Assembly: GCA_034423135.1 (NCBI GenBank)
Contig: DAOUJC010000013.1
Coordinates: forward strand, 1-45,713
Reading direction: 5' to 3'
Source: JAPPHY01 sp034423135
Lineage (GTDB): Bacteria; Chloroflexota; Dehalococcoidia; Lucifugimonadales; UBA2985
DNA length: 45,713 nt
This document shows, in pieces, positions 45,187 through 45,713 of the stretch. Both the position numbers and the translations under genes were made by a program. The notes under the pieces are model-generated. The model was not told the DNA's origin. It ran no database searches and was given only the letters and a program-made list of their open reading frames with translations. Position 1 is the first letter of the stretch, and each line of letters starts with the position of its first letter.

Positions 45187-45713
45187 ATGTTACGAAAAGC
45201 GGTGCACCTTAGGACACTGGTCGCAATGCTGCTCGGCGTCGTGCTTGTGGCGGCCGTGGCGTGTGGAGAGGATCCCACGGCCACGCCTGAGCCCACGAAC
45301 ACGCCTGTACCGCCGACAGCGACTCCTGAGCCAACTGAGGCCATGATGGAGCCTACAGAGGCGATGATGGAGCCTACAGAAGCGCCTGTGGCGGAGACCA
45401 GCCAGGCCAACCTGGGTCTTAGCGCACAGGCCGTCAAGGATCACCCCATGTTCAAGCCGGAGTGGGGCGAGCCGCAGTACGGCGGCACCATCAGGATGCG
45501 CACCAACGTACCGGTCAGGACCGGCTCCCCCTACCGGGGCAGCGGCAACAGCCACTACACAGGCAACCAGATGACCTTCCGTGACACGCTGGTCATGGTA
45601 GACCCGTGGATCGGCTGGTCCGGCGGCATCCAGGGCAACGTCGCGGAGAGCTGGGAAGTCTCGGACGATCAGCTCACGTACACGTTCTACCTCCGCGATG
45701 GGATCATGTTCCA
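45187..45713 (+). CDS. ABC transporter solute-binding lipoprotein, family 5 (peptide/nickel type), N-terminal part
   Basis: 175 residues before the window ends. GGAGGGGAA precedes ATG 45187. Lipoprotein signal LVAMLLGVVLVAAVAC with the lipobox Cys at residue 26, a TATPEPTNTPVPPTATPEPTE linker, then GEPQYGGTIRMRTNVPV, MTFRDTLVMVDPWIGW and NVAESWEVSDDQLTYTFYLRDGIMF, the hallmark N-terminus of family 5 binding proteins. Exported and lipid-anchored; delivers oligopeptides or other solutes to an ABC importer expected downstream. Confidence 0.9.
   Translation, partial: MLRKAVHLRTLVAMLLGVVLVAAVACGEDPTATPEPTNTPVPPTATPEPTEAMMEPTEAMMEPTEAPVAETSQANLGLSAQAVKDHPMFKPEWGEPQYGGTIRMRTNVPVRTGSPYRGSGNSHYTGNQMTFRDTLVMVDPWIGWSGGIQGNVAESWEVSDDQLTYTFYLRDGIMF
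45343..45384 (+). repeat. 21-bp tandem duplication in the lipoprotein linker
   Basis: Two in-frame copies of a 21-base unit (45343-45363 and 45364-45384, one or two differences) encode MMEPTEA twice. Expansion or contraction would only change linker length. Confidence 0.75.

Noticed and set aside
1..45713. CRISPR array, prophage, integron or rRNA operon
   Set aside because: No regularly spaced repeats, no phage structural or integrase genes, and no rRNA sequence were seen. The 16S-tail complement at 22279-22296 is only 18 bases.

Overview
The window is a bacterial chromosome fragment of about 62-65% GC with closely packed genes. No rRNA or marker protein is present. The gene mix suggests a free-living, probably marine or soil Chloroflexota of the Dehalococcoidia/SAR202 type: tandem CaiB/BaiF CoA-transferase, enolase-superfamily sugar-acid dehydratase, malate synthase G, Pro/Thr-linker lipoproteins, DinB, NHL and SDR proteins, and short dispersed hairpin repeats. 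That placement is an inference.

Layout. 1-1262 (-): start of a secreted Ig-like repeat protein that runs off the left edge; its N-terminal coding region holds a 22-base G/C homopolymer. 1.3-3.4 kb: accessory patch with a HigBA-type toxin-antitoxin pair, an ArsR regulator, a VOC protein and a decayed YCII fragment. 3.4-8.2 kb (-): tRNA-Ala(GGC), zinc-ribbon membrane protein, plsY, PHP phosphoesterase, ymdB and rny. 8.5-12.8 kb: P-loop kinase-like protein, LicD fusion, a DUF5678-like/retropepsin pair, Lrp regulator, two half-size EamA transporters and a 40-residue membrane protein. 12.8-15.4 kb (-): amidinohydrolase and aldehyde dehydrogenase operon behind three CRP/FNR-like palindromes. 15.5-16.6 kb: AT-richer island with an IS66 remnant and a Bles03-like protein. 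16.7-20.2 kb: nadE, a small hypothetical and a solitary DNA methyltransferase. 20.4-22.2 kb (+): Lrp sensor domain, HIT, DUF971 and a DsbA/FrnE oxidoreductase whose first active-site Cys codon is TGA. 22.2-22.7 kb: candidate structured RNA. 22.7-28.6 kb: M42 and M16 peptidases, cation exchanger and CBS protein. 28.8-36.8 kb: HAD phosphatase, malate synthase G, DinB, HpcH/HpaI aldolase, enolase-superfamily enzyme, hydroxyacid dehydrogenase and glycerate kinase. 37-45.7 kb: lipoprotein, NHL protein, HEPN-like protein, SDR, ABC exporter pair with a DUF3052 protein, double CaiB protein and the start of a peptide/solute-binding lipoprotein.

How the genes fit together. The 32.5-36.8 kb genes have the four activities of a glucarate/galactarate route (dehydratase, aldolase, 2-hydroxyacid reductase, glycerate kinase), with malate synthase G able to take glyoxylate nearby. 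rny, ymdB and the PHP gene look like an RNA-turnover block. The amidinohydrolase and aldehyde dehydrogenase suggest guanidino or amino-acid breakdown under global control.

The most notable item is the reading frame at 21544-22188. It is a FrnE-like protein with TGA in place of the first Cys of CPWC, followed at selenocysteine-element distance by a hairpin with GGU in its loop. This is a strong selenoprotein candidate that ordinary gene calling would truncate. Other points of interest are the in-frame poly-C tract in the surface-protein gene, the structured RNA carrying an extended match to the anti-Shine-Dalgarno end of 16S rRNA, and several promoters placed so close to the ATG that the mRNAs would be nearly leaderless.
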